DNA of 64,000 nucleotides from Macrostomum hystrix (GCA_950097015.1 CATNEN010000002.1:7448501-7512500); one strand, 5' to 3'; shown: positions 37,101-49,252, counted from the stretch's first letter. Notes: generated by a model from the sequence alone, not told the origin. Translations and numbers: made by a program.

Positions 37101-38842
37101 ACAGGCCCACCGCGAGGAGAGAATCGCCGAACTGTGCGCCATGACCAAGGAGCTGCTTCTGCAGTTCTACCGCAGCACCCGATTCAAGCCAACGCGCATT
37201 GTGTACTTTAGAGACGGAGTCAGCGAGGGCCAGTTTCAGGTAAGAGAGCTGCTCTGATTATGTGTTTGACTCTCACTGAAGGATCATGTAGGTCACTGAA
37301 GGATCATGTAGGTCACTGAAAAATCATGTAGGTCACTGAAGGATCATGTATGTCACTGAAGGATCATGTAGGTCACTGAAGGATCATGTAGGTCACTGAA
37401 GGATCATGTAGGTCACTGAAGGATCATGTAGGTCACTGAAGGATCATGTAGGTCACTGAAGGATCATGTAGGTCACTGAAGGATCATGTAGGTCACTGAA
37501 GGATCATGTAGGTCACTGAAGGATCATGTAGGTCACTGAAGGATCATGTAGGTCACTGAAGGATCATGTAGGTCACTGAAGGATCATGTAGGTCACTGAA
37601 GGATCATGTAGGTCACTGAAGGATCATGTAGGTCACTGAAGGATCATGTAGGTCACTGAAGGATCATGTAGGTCACTGAAGGATCATGTAGGTCACTGAA
37701 GGATCATGTAGGTCACTGAAGGATCATGTAGGTCACTGAAGGATCATGTAGGTCAGTGAAATATCAGTTGCTGAATGATCAGGTGGTCCTATTTACCTGG
37801 AGTCTGTCGCTGGATGATAAGATAATAGCTGGTTGTTAAGTTGAATACCTTAAACCCTATTTTATTTTACATGAAGTTAATTATCAAGGATGTTCGCGTT
37901 TCACAGTTGGTCCAGTCGCACGAGTTGCGCGCCCTTCGCGAGGCCTGCACCCGCCTGGAGCTGGACTATCAGCCCGGCATCACCTTCGTGGTGGTGCAGA
38001 AGCGCCACCACACCCGCCTGTTCTGCGCCGATACCAAAGACAAAATCGGCCGCAGTGGCAACATTCCGGCTGGTACAACTGTTGATCAGACAATCACGCA
38101 TCCTACCGAGTTCGACTTCTACCTGTGCAGTCACGCTGGAATTCAGGTAGGCTAATTTTGACAACAGAGAGAAATTGTATCAAACTTGGAGGAGTACAAC
38201 TTCATGAGATAAACCCCTCAATGTTTTCCTTTTTTAGGACCCTATATATAAATATTTCCGCTTAATATACCCCGCTTAAAAACTGATGAAAACCTTAAAA
38301 CTGTGTATCTATGCTCGAACTATCTAAGCTAGCAGAATAAGCCTTGAATCTTGTCTAGCCGTTTAGTTCAAAGCAGGGTTAATTCGAACTGCCTTGCCCT
38401 AGCTAAATATAGTTTGACTGCGCTAAAGCTAGAACAAATTTTTGTACTGTCAAAGTAAGTTCTAAAATTAGTATATTTGACTAGCAAATTCAACCCCCAC
38501 CGTCCCGATTTATCACATTATTCTCTCCAGGGCACCAGCCGCCCGTCGCACTATCATGTCATGTGGGACGACAATAAATTCACAGCCGACGAGCTGCAGA
38601 TGCTAACCTACCAGCTGTGCCACACCTATGTGCGCTGCACCCGGTCTGTGAGCATCCCGGCTCCGGCCTACTATGCTCACCTGGTCGCTTTCCGAGCCCG
38701 CTACCACCTAGTTGAGAAGGATCAGGTTGACCTGGGCGAGGGCTCGCAGAAAAGCGGCAGCTCAGATGAAAGAAACCCAGCAGCCATGCTTCGGGCCATC
38801 ACTGTGCACCCGGAGACAATGCGGGTCATGTACTTCGCCTGA
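31162..38842 (+). CDS. AGO: Argonaute protein (AGO clade)
   Basis: Small-RNA-guided silencing effector. Exons: 31162-31306, 33211-33652, 34161-35064, 35673-36053, 36790-37239, 37907-38146 and 38531-38842. Phases agree throughout and the total is 2,874 nt, 957 residues. Exon 1 starts [14 protein letters not shown]. Exon 2 has a Gly-rich tract and the N domain. Exon 3 covers the L1 and PAZ region, exons 4 and 5 the MID domain ([13 protein letters not shown]), and exons 5 to 7 PIWI. The slicer residues of the DEDH tetrad are all present: [11 protein letters not shown], the Glu in [15 protein letters not shown] and the His in [11 protein letters not shown]. It ends in MYFA, the usual AGO C-terminus. 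Similarity is clearly to metazoan AGO1-4 rather than PIWI. Start choice rests on the phase-1 joint of exon 1 to exon 2. Confidence 0.97.
31307..33210. other. AGO intron 1
   Basis: AT-rich intron with gtaagt donor and tgaatcag acceptor. I see no array or mobile element that I can define. Confidence 0.6.
33815..33990 (-). mobile_element. SINE family 1, degraded
   Basis: The minus strand has gagctcgatttcaaggcgag, then ggcgcagacgcgaagagaag, cttgcaatttacggccc and a diverged cctgacaatgac block. It lies in AGO intron 2. Confidence 0.6.
35098..35560. repeat. 19-bp minisatellite, AGO intron 3
   Basis: The unit is tcatccgctcccccaatcc, about 24 copies. The left end is irregular and the right part nearly uniform. 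The intron (35065-35672, 608 nt) carries no stop in the frame of exon 3. Confidence 0.95.
36118..36710 (+). mobile_element. SINE family 1, split by a SINE family 2 copy
   Basis: The head (gtggcagagcggttaacgcg, actcgattccgcgacgaggc) ends near 36,217. The body resumes near 36,505 (ctgtctgacgataagaaag, tacacacctgtgtg, gagtcagcgaaatgg, ccattgccctcctgc). The interruption is the SINE 2 described separately. It lies in AGO intron 4. Confidence 0.8.
36217..36504 (+). mobile_element. SINE family 2, full length
   Basis: It has a tRNA-like head with a good B-box (ggtggttcgattctcgc) and a body with gcaagacacttaactctg, cacccagctgttaaatggg and ccagtccatggactgaacag, then a TTATTATT-type tail. The central segment resembles a domain shared by several invertebrate SINE families, which I cannot name with certainty. 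The edges of the target-site duplication are unclear. Confidence 0.8.
37271..37760. repeat. 20-bp minisatellite, 24 units, almost perfectly uniform
   Basis: The unit is ggatcatgtaggtcactgaa. Units 37361-37740 are identical; only units three, four and the last differ, by one or two bases each. It lies in AGO intron 5. The uniformity implies very recent expansion or strong homogenisation. Confidence 0.98.
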
Positions 38843-39734
38843 GCCGGCGTCCAGTTGCTATGGACTCTGAATTCTGCTGATTACTTTGCACTGCCTAGAC
38901 AATGATTATGTTTAGATAGATTTGTGAGGTTAATTGTGTTTTCTTCATTCTAGTTCTTTAAAAGATAAATTCACACAACTATGCTTTGCATATGAATTGA
39001 TCAGAGAGTACAGATCGCTGTCCATATCAGCTCTAACTGGTGGCCTTGTTGTTTGAGTTTTATCCTAGATTGAAGAATGTCCACATGTTTATTTGTTCAT
39101 TTCCAGTTTAAACAGATTTTCAATGCACAACTGCACCATCTTGGCCAGTCCTTTAAAACTATTTTAGTTTTTAATCAAAATCGACACAAAATTTTATTGT
39201 CACCAATTTTTAACGCTGATCTCCGTACTTTGTGGACTTACCATGTCAAGCTGCGATGGTGTGTATTCCAGTTGAAACAAGATTGCTTGTTTTAGTATGC
39301 TTTTTTCTTGTAATTATCGAGCCAGAAATTTTAAAAATTTCCGCACCTCCTTGCGCTAGTTGTAAGTTTCCGTTTTTATTGTTATTTTATCCACAAATTT
39401 ATGCAAATGTTGCATCTCTTTGACTAGTAGTTGGTACGCTTGCTTTCTTTCTTTTCTTTCTGACTTTTAATTTAACGAACATTTTCTGTCAATACTTTAT
39501 TGTTACGCTAATCGGTATTTTTGTCCTGCACATTTTATCATCTACTTTTAGTCATTTTAATTAATTATTTTCCTGCATACAAACTGGCTTTTGAATGTAG
39601 TTACAGTGTGCGGAGGCGGCGTGTTTTTAGTGTAAATTAGATTTAAATCCTTTTTACCAACCAAGGAGTCTTCTCAGAGCTAGTCCTGTAAAATCGCGGT
39701 ATTCAACTTTTCTATAATCAAATCCTAATAGTGG
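38843..39734. other. AGO 3' UTR and flank
   Basis: AT-rich and T-rich on the plus strand. The 3' UTR of AGO should begin here, but no canonical AATAAA lies in the first 900 bases, so its end is unknown. Confidence 0.45.
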
Positions 39735-40050
39735 GGAATCCTGCAGAATCGTCCCAAACGATCCTGTAGAATCGTCCCAAGCAATTCTGTAGATTCGTCC
39801 CTAGCGATCCTGTAGAATCGTCCCAAGCGATCCTGTAGAATCGTCCCAAGCAATTCTGTAGATTCGTCCCAAGCGATCCTGTAGAATCGTCCCAAGCGAT
39901 CCTGTAGAATCGTCCCAAGCGATCCTGTCGAATCGTCCCAAGCGATCCTGTAGAATCGTCCCAAGCGATCCTGTAGAATCGTCCCAAGCGATCCTGTAGA
40001 ATCGTCCCAAGCGATCATGTAGAATCGTCCCTAGCAGTCCTGTAGAATCC
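39735..40050. repeat. 23-bp minisatellite
   Basis: The unit core is tcctgtagaatcgtcccaag plus cga, about 13 copies. A second unit type has aattctgtagattcg and recurs every few units. No stop occurs on the minus strand. Confidence 0.94.
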
Positions 40051-41104
40051 TCTGAAGCGAGAGGAGGAATTTCAGTTTCCAATATTTTTTGGTTCCATTG
40101 TTGCTTGGCTGAATAGTTTTGCAACGATATCCATAATTTTTCGATTATAATTATTGATTTCCTATCAGTAAATCACCTGATATTTCATGCATACAAACTC
40201 TCCTATATTGTGCGCAAGGTTGATCAAAACAAATCAATGATCTAATCAAAATAATGATGCTTACCTACTGAGAACAAGTTGTAGTAGAAGGACTGTTTTT
40301 TATTATCTAGCGATTTTATCCTTAGGTGCAATATATTGAACTGCAGTAATTAGCAAAAATGTTAAAGTGTGATTGTAAGACTTCATTGCGTCTCACCTTT
40401 TATTCTAGGTTTGCCATTTTTTGTTTTGTTTGTACCTCGTTTAGCTTGCTAATAATGTTCTGCTAGCATAATTAACTGCTGCTCTATACTCAAATTTCTC
40501 TATCCGAACATATCATTCAGTGTTTACCCACCCAGGCCTCTGGCTAGTGTGGTTTTCCCTGGCCTATTTTAGCATGCACTTCAATCATTTCTGCATATTA
40601 TTGCAATAATAATTCACCATTAACAGTGTTCGATTTTTTTTAAACCTTTTTTAGATAGATTCATTTTCAAAGCTGAATTGTTGATTTTTTTATATTTGCC
40701 TATTCTGGGCCTGAAATGCTTTTGCTATATATAGATTATGGATCTGATTGCGCACTAACCTCTTTTTATTAGTACACGAGTACTTTAATAGCTAATCTAC
40801 TTAAACTCGCTGGCGTGCTCCATCCAACACCTTGCTGATGACTTCTTCCTTCGCAATCTGTGTCGCTGCTTTTTTCTCAATCTTTTTATCCAATTGTTTT
40901 TACTTTCTACGCAAAAAAATTTGTCCGCTTGTCCGTTTTATTTAGTCTTTTTTCTTGCTTTGTCTTCTTTAATTTAGCCTGCCCTGCTGTTTGTTGTTTT
41001 GCTTCTCATTCAGGAAATGAGTTTACCTGCCTGCCTTGCGACACATGGAAATCGGAATTCTAGTCCTCATCAGCTAGAGAGCTTGCAGCAAACGATAAAC
41101 CAAC
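40051..41104. other. Intergenic, no gene seen
   Basis: AT-rich sequence downstream of AGO with no recognisable features. Confidence 0.5.
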
Positions 41105-41400
41105 TTCTGTTCCTCAATGTACATTCTCTTAAAAGCATCATCTGAAATCCCTTCCCCATAATGTACGTTCTCGAGAAACATCTTTAAAGTTTCTCTGCCC
41201 CTCAATGTACATTCTTTAAAATCCCTGCCCCTCAATGTACATCATCTTAAATCCCTGCCCCGCAATGTACATTATCTGGAAACCATTCTCTGAAACCCCT
41301 GCCCCGTAATGTCCATTCTCGAAAAAATATTTATAAGTCCCTGAGCCTCAATGTACATCCTCTGAAATCCCTGCCTCTCAATGTACATTCTTTGAAAGCT
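41105..41400. repeat. Degenerate repeat, about 30 bp (ccctcaatgtacattct)
   Basis: About nine diverged units of ctgcccctcaatgtacattc followed by a variable spacer of 8-25 bases. The palindrome aatgtacatt is the most constant part. Confidence 0.75.
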
Positions 41401-42049
41401 CAGACTCTCTTAAACATGCGTAAAAAATGATTGCATGAGCGGACCATTCAAGTAACTTACCGGCATAATTTAACAGAGGCGGATGGCTAGCAAGTTAAAA
41501 AAAAGTTGTCTTTTAGCTGCAATTGAGGTGTCTTCCTAAGAATCAGAGAGTCGATAGTACACATGCACATAATTGTGATAAGCTAGTGTGTGTTTTATTT
41601 ATTGTTGTCCTTAGCTTCCCGCCGGATAGTCGAAATTCGCGTGAATTTCTAGTTTTTAGCTGATTTTTTCTACAATCGTTTTTATCTGCTCCAAGAAATA
41701 TTCACCGATTTCGTTTCTGGAACGCGCGTTTTGTTATTAAAGTACTTCAATTTTTAAGTCGCTAATTGCTTTTCTATTGTTATTAATTTCCGTGTATTAT
41801 TGACAGGCCTTGTTCGTTCCGTACATAGATGGTGTGCTTTCTGGTTTATCTATTGAATAAATTCCTTCTATTGTGAGCGAAATATCTATCATTTTCCATA
41901 GATCTGTACTGCTAGTTTCAGGCACCCTGCGTTTATTGCCTAGATGTATGTTTGTCTTTAGAATGCTGATTTTCTTAGTGATTGACTTTTTTAGAAATTC
42001 GCCTTATCACAAGCTTTTATTAGAACTGTTATAATGTAGGCCTCTCAGA
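41401..42049. other. Intergenic, no gene seen
   Basis: AT-rich; no supported feature. Confidence 0.5.
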
Positions 42050-42372
42050 TCTGATTAGAACATGAACTGAACCTGTTAGATATTAGTTAAACCTGTTAGA
42101 TATGAATTGAGCCTGTTATATATGAGCTAAACATGTTAGGAATGAACTGAACCTGTTGGAAATGAATTGAACCTGTTAGATATGAATTGAGCCTGTTAGA
42201 TACGAATCGAGCCTGTTAGATATGAATCGAGCCTGTTAGATATGAATCGAGCCTGTTAGATATGAATCGAGCCTGTTAGATATGAATCGAGCCTGTTAGA
42301 TATGAATCGAGCCTGTTAGATATGAATCGAGCCTGTTAGATATGAATCGAACCTGTTAGATATGAATCTAAT
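42050..42372. repeat. 20-bp minisatellite (gcctgttagatatgaatcga)
   Basis: About 16 units. The central eight, at roughly 42,190-42,350, are nearly identical and the left units are diverged. Confidence 0.94.
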
Positions 42373-43435
42373 CTGTGATTAGATTCTGTGAGGCAACCAG
42401 TTAAACAAGCTTCAATAGCAGAAGTAAACCACGCGGTACTTCCAATCTGATTCTCGCTCCTCCAATATCGTCGATCTATCCAGTTTTGTGTTCTCAGTTG
42501 GCCCATATGTTTATCTCATTGCGTATCACCCAAATGATAAAAGACTCCACTGTGAAGCCATGAGCTTCTTTACTGCTTGCGCTGAAAAATTCGGAAAAAA
42601 ACAGCTCCTGAGCCTTTTTGATTGACAACCATAGACCAAATAAAATTATGGCTACCTTTTCCTATTCATCGGTTTATATGATTATTTGTTATTTGACTGC
42701 GTTCTGCCTACTATTAGTAGCTGTATGAGTATTCTCGATTTCTATCAAGAAAATTAGGTGATACCGCGAGTTGCATGCTTATTTTAAGCCAACGATAAAA
42801 AATTAGTTAAATTACGCGGCGCGAGTTATTCGTCATTTTTGTGTTCTCGATCTGTTTTTGCACTCCGAGTAGCTCCTACTTATCGCTAGTAACTATAAAT
42901 ACATTGCTCTATTGTATACTTCTTTTTGTTCATTAATTTAGGCAAAATGAAATTTTCTGCGCTTCTCTTTTGCACCCAGAATTTTGAAAGACGCTTCGTT
43001 TGCTGACTTGATTATTTACGTAATTGGTATTCCGTAAACGTAGGTAGAAAAGTCGTGAGCCTGTTAGATTAGCCTGAAGGACAGAGAGGGATAATAAGTG
43101 TAGTGTCTCACCATATCCCCGTATTATAAATACCTGCTGCCTATTTCACGATAGCTCCCAAACCGAATGACCGATTTTCGTGAAAGTCCACCATCTGAAC
43201 CAAATCTGAACCATCCGATGAACCATACTGTCCATACCCCGACGAGAATCGGTGAATATCTCAGCGTGCCGATGTTTTTGTGATTCTAAAAGTTGTTTCA
43301 TCAGATTAAGCTGAAAATTTTAGCCGTGTTTCTTGATTTTCATTCCGATTGGTTGAACACTTTTTGAGATACTAAAAATAGAAATATGGGTGTTTGATAT
43401 ACCCAAATTGGTATTTCTACTGTAAGGATGCGAGC
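42373..43435. other. Intergenic, no gene seen
   Basis: AT-rich; no supported feature. Confidence 0.5.
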
Positions 43436-44782
43436 GTAACTTTTATCCAATCCTTATTCTCCTGGACCAGCTAATCTAGGACAGGAATGGGTCTCTTGTC
43501 CAATCGTTATTCTCATAGGCTAGCTAATTTAAGACAGGAATGGGTCTCTTGTCCAATCGTTATTCTCATAGGCTAGCTAATCTAAGACAGGATTGGGTCT
43601 CTTGTCCAATCGTTATTCTCATAGGCTAGCTAATCTAAGACAGGAATGGGTCTCTTGTCCAATCGTTATTCTCCTGGACCAGCTAATCTAAGACAGGAAT
43701 GGGTCTCTTGTCCAATCGTTATTCTCCTAGGCTAGCTAATCTAAGACAGGAATGGGTCTCTTGTCCAATCGTTATTCTCCTGGACCAGCTAATCTAAGAC
43801 AGGATTGGGTCTCTTGTCCAATCGTTATTCTCCTGGACTAGCTAATCTAAGACAGGAATGGGTCTCTTGTCCAATCGTTATTCTCCTGGACCAGCTAATC
43901 TAGGACAGGAATGGGTCTCTTGTCCAATCGTTATTCTCATAGGCTAGCTAATCTAAGACAGGAATGGGTCTCTTGTCCAATCGTTATTCTCCTGGACCAG
44001 CTAATCTAAGACAGGATTGGGTCTCTTGTCCAATCGTTATTCTCCTGGACCAGCTAATCTAGGACAGGAATGGGTCTCTTGTCCAATCGTTATTCTCCTG
44101 GACCAGCTAATCTAGGACAGGAATGGGTCTCTTGTCCAATCGTTATTCTCATAGGCTAGCTAATCTAAGACAGGATTGGGTCTCTTGTCCAATCGTTATT
44201 CTCCTGGACCAGCTAATCTAGGACAGGAATGGGTCTCTTGTCCAATCGTTATTCTCCTGGACCAGCTAATCTAGGACAGGAATGGGTCTCTTGTCCAATC
44301 GTTATTCTCATAGGCTAGCTAATCTAGGACAGGAATGGGTCTCTTGTCCAATCGTTATTCTCATAGGCTAGCTAATCTAAGACAGGATTGGGTCTCTTGT
44401 CCAATCGTTATTCTCATAGGCTAGCTAATCTAAGACAGGATTGGGTCTCTTGTCCAATCGTTATTCTCCTGGACCAGCTAATCTAAGACAGGAATGGGTC
44501 TCTTGTCCAATCGTTATTCTCATAGGCTAGCTAATCTAAGACAGGATTGGGTCTCTTGTCCAATCGTTATTCTCCTGGACCAGCTAATCTAGGACAGGAA
44601 TGGGTCTCTTGTCCAATCGTTATTCTCCTGGACCAGCTAATCTAAGACAGGATTGGGTCTCTTGTCCAATCGTTATTCTCCTAGGCTAGCTAATCTAGGA
44701 CAGGAATGGGTCTCTTGTCCAATCGTTATTCTCCTATGCTAGCTAATCTAAGACAGGAATGGGTCTCTTGTCCAAGAGAGTT
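43436..44782. repeat. 53-bp minisatellite, about 25 units, two main variants
   Basis: The period is 53 bases, marked by gggtctcttgtccaatcg. At one site units carry either cctggaccagct or cataggctagct, with a few mixed forms (cctaggctagct, cctggactagct). The two types are interspersed and not blocked. A second site, aatggg or attggg, also varies. Confidence 0.97.
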
Positions 44783-45117
44783 CCTTTAGCCTTTGGAGAT
44801 TGTTGGTCTACTTCTACTCTTATCCAAAAGTAGTCCCAACTCTGACACTCCTGAACACTAATTTGGGAGTGAGTCTCTTATCCCAAACTGTTTCAGCTTG
44901 TCCAAACTCAACACTTAGACTTTGCAGCTGGTGTCAAGTATTGGGCTGTTGCGCTATCGGGTATCTCGCTTTATAGCCAATTTGGACCCTTCCCCTGCTC
45001 TGCCATCGATTGATGCTCTTCGAGCTCTCTAATTGGCTGGAATGGAGTCGCATACGGAAATTCCGTGGGCGTGCCAAAAGAGCGGCGGAAAAACCGTGAA
45101 AATACCGGCCAGCGGTC

Positions 45118-46305
45118 CTCCTGAAGGACAGGAGGACAAGTCACTCGCTGATGGACAGGGGGACAAGTCACACCCTGATGGACAGGGGACAAGTGACTCC
45201 CTGATGAACAGGAGGACAAGTCACTCCCTGATGGACAGGGGACAAGTGACTCCCTGATGAACAGGAGGACAAGTCACTCCCTGATGGACAGGGGGACAAG
45301 TCACTCCCTGATGGACAGGGGGACAAGTCACTCCCTGATGGACAGGAGGACAAGTCACTCCCTGAAGGATGGAGGACAAGTCACTCACTGAAGGATGGAG
45401 GACAAGTCACTCCCTGAAGGATGGAGGACAAGTCACTCCCTGATGGACAGGGGGACAAGTCACTCCCTGATGGACAGGGGGACAAGTCACACCCTGAAGG
45501 ACAGGAGGACAAGTCACTCCCTGATGGACAGGGGGACAAGTCACTCCCTGATGGACAGGAGGACAAGTCACTCCCTGATGGACAGGGGGACAAGTCACTC
45601 CCTGATGGACAGGGGGACAAGTCACTCCCTGATGGACAGGAGGACAAGTCACTCCCTGAAGGATGGAGGACAAGTCACTCACTGAAGGATGGAGGACAAG
45701 TCACTCCCTGAAGGATGGAGGACAAGTCACTCCCTGAAGGATGGAGGACAAGTCACTCCCTGATGGACAGGGGGACAAGTCACTCCCTGAAGGATGGAGG
45801 ACAAGTCACTCCCTGAAGGATGGAGGACAAGTCACTCCCTGAAGGATAGGAGGACAAGTCACTCCCTGAAAGATGGAGGACAAGTCACTCTCTGAAGGAT
45901 GGAGGACAAGTCACTCCCTGAAGGATGGAGGACAAGTCACTACCTGAAGGATGGAGGACAAGTCACTCCCTGAAGGATAGGAGGACAAGTCACTCCCTGA
46001 AAGATGGAGGACAAGTCACTCTCTGAAGGATGGAGGACAAGTCACTCCCTGAAGGACAGGGGGACAAGTCACTCCCTGATGGACAGGGGGACAAGTCACT
46101 CCCTGATGGACAGGGGGACAAGTCACTCCCTGAAGGATAGGAGGACAAGTCGCTCCCTGAAGGATGGAGGACAAGTCACTCCCTGAAGGATAGGAGGACA
46201 AGTCGCTCCCTGAAGGATGGAGGACAAGTCTCTCCCTGAAGGATGGAGGACAAGTCACTCCCTGAAGGATGGAGGACAAGTCACTTCCTGAAGGATAGGA
46301 GACTC
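45118..46305. repeat. 26/27-bp minisatellite
   Basis: The core is gacaagtcactccctgatgg or the same with gaagg. Units ending acaggggg (27 bases) dominate the left half. Units ending atggag (26 bases) dominate the right half. About 45 copies. The frames that open on both strands are an artefact. Confidence 0.96.
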
Positions 46306-47375
46306 CTATTTAAATTTATAGGAGCAAGCAAATATGGTTTTAATGGACGTTTAAAATCCTTATATTGTCAATACAGATTGATGGGAATGGGAACAGTCGG
46401 TAGTACCGTGGAGGCTAAATTTTCATAAACTGTACGTCCCAATTCCGTCCCATTCCCAGCCACAAAAAAGTAATCTTTCTCTCTTGCCTCGTCTTTAAAT
46501 GTGCGCAGCAGGAATGTACAATAATCGATGTACACTTATTCTCTCACGCCGGGGTGCGCGCGGACTGGCTGCCCGTGCGTGGGCTGGGGTGGGTGTTCGG
46601 TGGGGTTGTCCGTGTGAGGCGCGTGTGCGGGCGGTGGGGTTTGCAAGGCAAGGACTGACTGACCTGCTTTTGCAGCCAGACAAACAAACCGAGACAGAGA
46701 AGAGAGAGAGCCAAGGCAACTGCCGAACGGCTTCATGTTCAAGGCAGCACTCGCTACGGTGAGGCAAAGAACTAATAACAAAAAGGAAAGATAGAAGAAA
46801 AACGAATTCAAGCACTCATTCTTAATTCAAAGCAAAGTTAAACAGACGAGCGAGCCATTGCGGAGTTGGCTGTCAGGTTGTTTATTTTGACTGCCTCAAT
46901 TCTAAGAATAATTAAAAGTTCGTCTCATTCTTTCGACTAGTTCACAAAGGTTCTCACAAGCAAGACCACCAGGTAATTCTTTCCTAAAACCAGGAAGCGA
47001 GGATTATTTTCAGATTTATTTGCTGTTAAATTATTAATTGATTAATTGTCTATGAACATTTAGTTAGTAGCTAATGACTAAAGAAGTAATATTATAATTC
47101 GTACCAGAATTCAGGAGCATGTCACAGCCGCTTGTAATAAATTATTTCTAGGAAGCGAGAACAGCCTGGAGCAGAGTGGGACTGACCGGAAAGCAGTTTT
47201 AGAAGCACCACTGTTTGGGCGGCGATGACGCTACACTGCGTAGACATTCAAGCCGAAACAGTATCAGCAGCAGCAGCAGCAACAGAATCGGTGGCGGAGG
47301 CGGCTGCAGAAGCGTCAGCGGACGGCAGCTGCTGAGGAAGCTTCTGTTTTAGTTTATTTTTCTTTATTCCACCAA
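46306..47375. other. 5' flank and probable 5' UTR of the PPP1R3 gene
   Basis: A CpG-rich stretch at 46,545-46,700 ends in a pyrimidine-rich cttttgcag. A short CAG repeat lies at 47,264-47,283. Both fit a promoter and untranslated leader for the gene that starts at 47,376; this is inference. Confidence 0.4.
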
Positions 47376-47400
47376 ATGAGTCATAGCATAGGAGTCAGCG

Positions 47401-47435
<35 letters not shown>

Positions 47436-49252
47436 ATTAACGAGAGCGGAGGCGGAGGCAGAGGCGGCGGCAACGGCATATTTCTTCGACCGGATGATGA
47501 CGGCAGCAACCTGGTTTGGGCGGCCCTTGCCGGCGCTGATGATGTGGTCGCCGAGGCGACGGCGGCGGCGGAAGCTGCGCCCGTGGACGCCTCCAACGCC
47601 CTGGTGGACGACTTGGAAGAGGTGGTCGGCAGCAGCACGCTGACCCGGGTGGACAGTCTGACCCTGGCTATGCGCGTCATTCAGGCTGGAAGCTTCCAGC
47701 GAGACCAGGTCAGGACTTGCATGCTGAATGGACTGTGTAGAAAAATTCATGTGTAGTAATATGGTATAGAGATTCGTGACCAAGGTGGACAGCCAGGAAT
47801 GGAAGGTGGATAAATGAGAATGGGAGGTAGACGGAATAAATGAAATGAATACAGATAAGAATGCAAGGCAAAGAGATAATAATAGGAGTAGAGAGATGAG
47901 AATGGAAAGTAGAGAAATGAGAATCGAAGGTAAAGACATGAGAATGGTAGGTTGAGAAATGAAAACGGAAGGTAGAGAGATGAAAATCAAAGGTATAGAG
48001 AGAGTATAATAAAAGGTAGACAGCTAACAATCGAAGGTAGAGAGATGAGAATGGCAGGTACAGAAATGAGAAAGTTACGGTAGGTAGAAAGATGAGACCC
48101 AGGATAGGGATGAGAATGGTAGGTAGAGAGATGAGAATGGAAGGCATGAGAAAAGATGATGACCTCTAACTCATCCCGCACTCCGATAGCAGCAAAACTC
48201 GACCAACAGCAGCAGCAGCGGCAGCCAGGTGGGAGAGGAGGACTCCATCGACCCGGCCGTCGGCTCGGGCAAGCCCAACTGCAGGCGGGCCTCCAGCATG
48301 AAGGTCCCGCGAAGCCGGCCGCTGTCAGACGGTTTGAATCCTCTGGAAGTAGACGCCAAGAAGGTCGTCCGCTTCGCCGACGCGATGGGCCTCGACCTGA
48401 CGGCGGTTCGGCACGTCTTCGATCTGGAGTCGCCGCCGGTGATCCCGCCAGAGGCAACCAGAGACCTGGTGCTGCCGCCATCCGATGACGAGGAGGCTAT
48501 TGAGGGAGATGGCGTTCCGAGGGCCGCCTGGGACTTGAGCCTCGGCAGCAGAGAACAGCAGCAGCAGCAGCAGCAGCAGCAGCTCTACCTGTCTCCGTCC
48601 TTCGCCCAGCCTGGCTCGGCGCCAAATTTTAATTCGCGAATCAGCGCCCAGAAGGTGGTGCTGGAGAGGGCACACTTCGAGTACCAGACGGTCGCCTCTT
48701 CGCCTTTCGCTACCGATGCGCGAGCCAGCACCACCTCATCTATTGCTGGCGGTCAGGTGGGTGGCTGAGTCGAGTCTGTTTAAGCAGAAGCAGCCATTAT
48801 TTAAGATTAAAAGAACCTCACTAACACGGGATCAAAATCTCTAAAGGAATTGGAATTAAAATCCGTGAGGATTTGGGATCGAAATCAGTAAACTTTGGAC
48901 CTGCATGACCCGATCCGCGCAGGTTCGCGGCTTTGTCCGGGTGGCCAATCTGGGCTTCGAGAAGTCCGTCCGAGTCCGGGCTAGCCTGGACAGCTGGCGC
49001 AGCTCCTTCGAGGTGGTCGGCGATTTTGTATCTGCCGGCTCCGGCGGCAACGGCAGCGACCAGTTCTCCTTCGCAATGAGCCTGCCGGACAGTCTGAAAG
49101 CCGGCGATCGAGTTGCATTCTGCGTAGCCTACACTGTCAACGGCGAGACCTACTGGGACAACAATTTCGGCGATAACTACGCCTTCCACTGCGTGCCAGT
49201 TGGTTCCGGGCCAACGCACGGTTTGAACCAGGCCTGGTCCAGATACGTGTGA
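47376..49252 (+). CDS. PPP1R3: PPP1R3-type glycogen-targeting subunit of protein phosphatase 1
   Basis: It targets PP1 to glycogen to regulate glycogen synthase and phosphorylase. Exons 47376-47708, 48190-48756 and 48923-49252 join in phase 0 and give 409 residues; the acceptor of exon 2 could also be at 48193. The N-terminus has Ser and Gly runs. The PP1-docking motif is in KKVVRFADAMGLDL, which matches the KKRVSFAD form of this family. The C-terminal CBM21 glycogen-binding domain has VRGFVRVANLGFEKSVRVR, DQFSFAMSLPD and GETYWDNNFGDNYAF. A nine-Gln run precedes the CBM21. AATAAA at 49387-49392 fits the 3' end. Which vertebrate paralogue is closest cannot be decided. Confidence 0.92.
47760..48150. 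repeat. Degenerate about 21-bp repeat, PPP1R3 intron 1
   Basis: Loose array of gagaatggaaggtagagag, strongly diverged between units. It fills most of intron 1. Confidence 0.75.

Noticed and set aside
43436-44782. CRISPR-like regular repeats
   Set aside because: Units are contiguous and no unique spacers exist; the variable site has only two main states. The context is an animal nuclear genome.
46499-46815. Overlapping GC-rich ORFs on both strands
   Set aside because: CpG-rich flank of the next gene; no domain and no splice or codon support.
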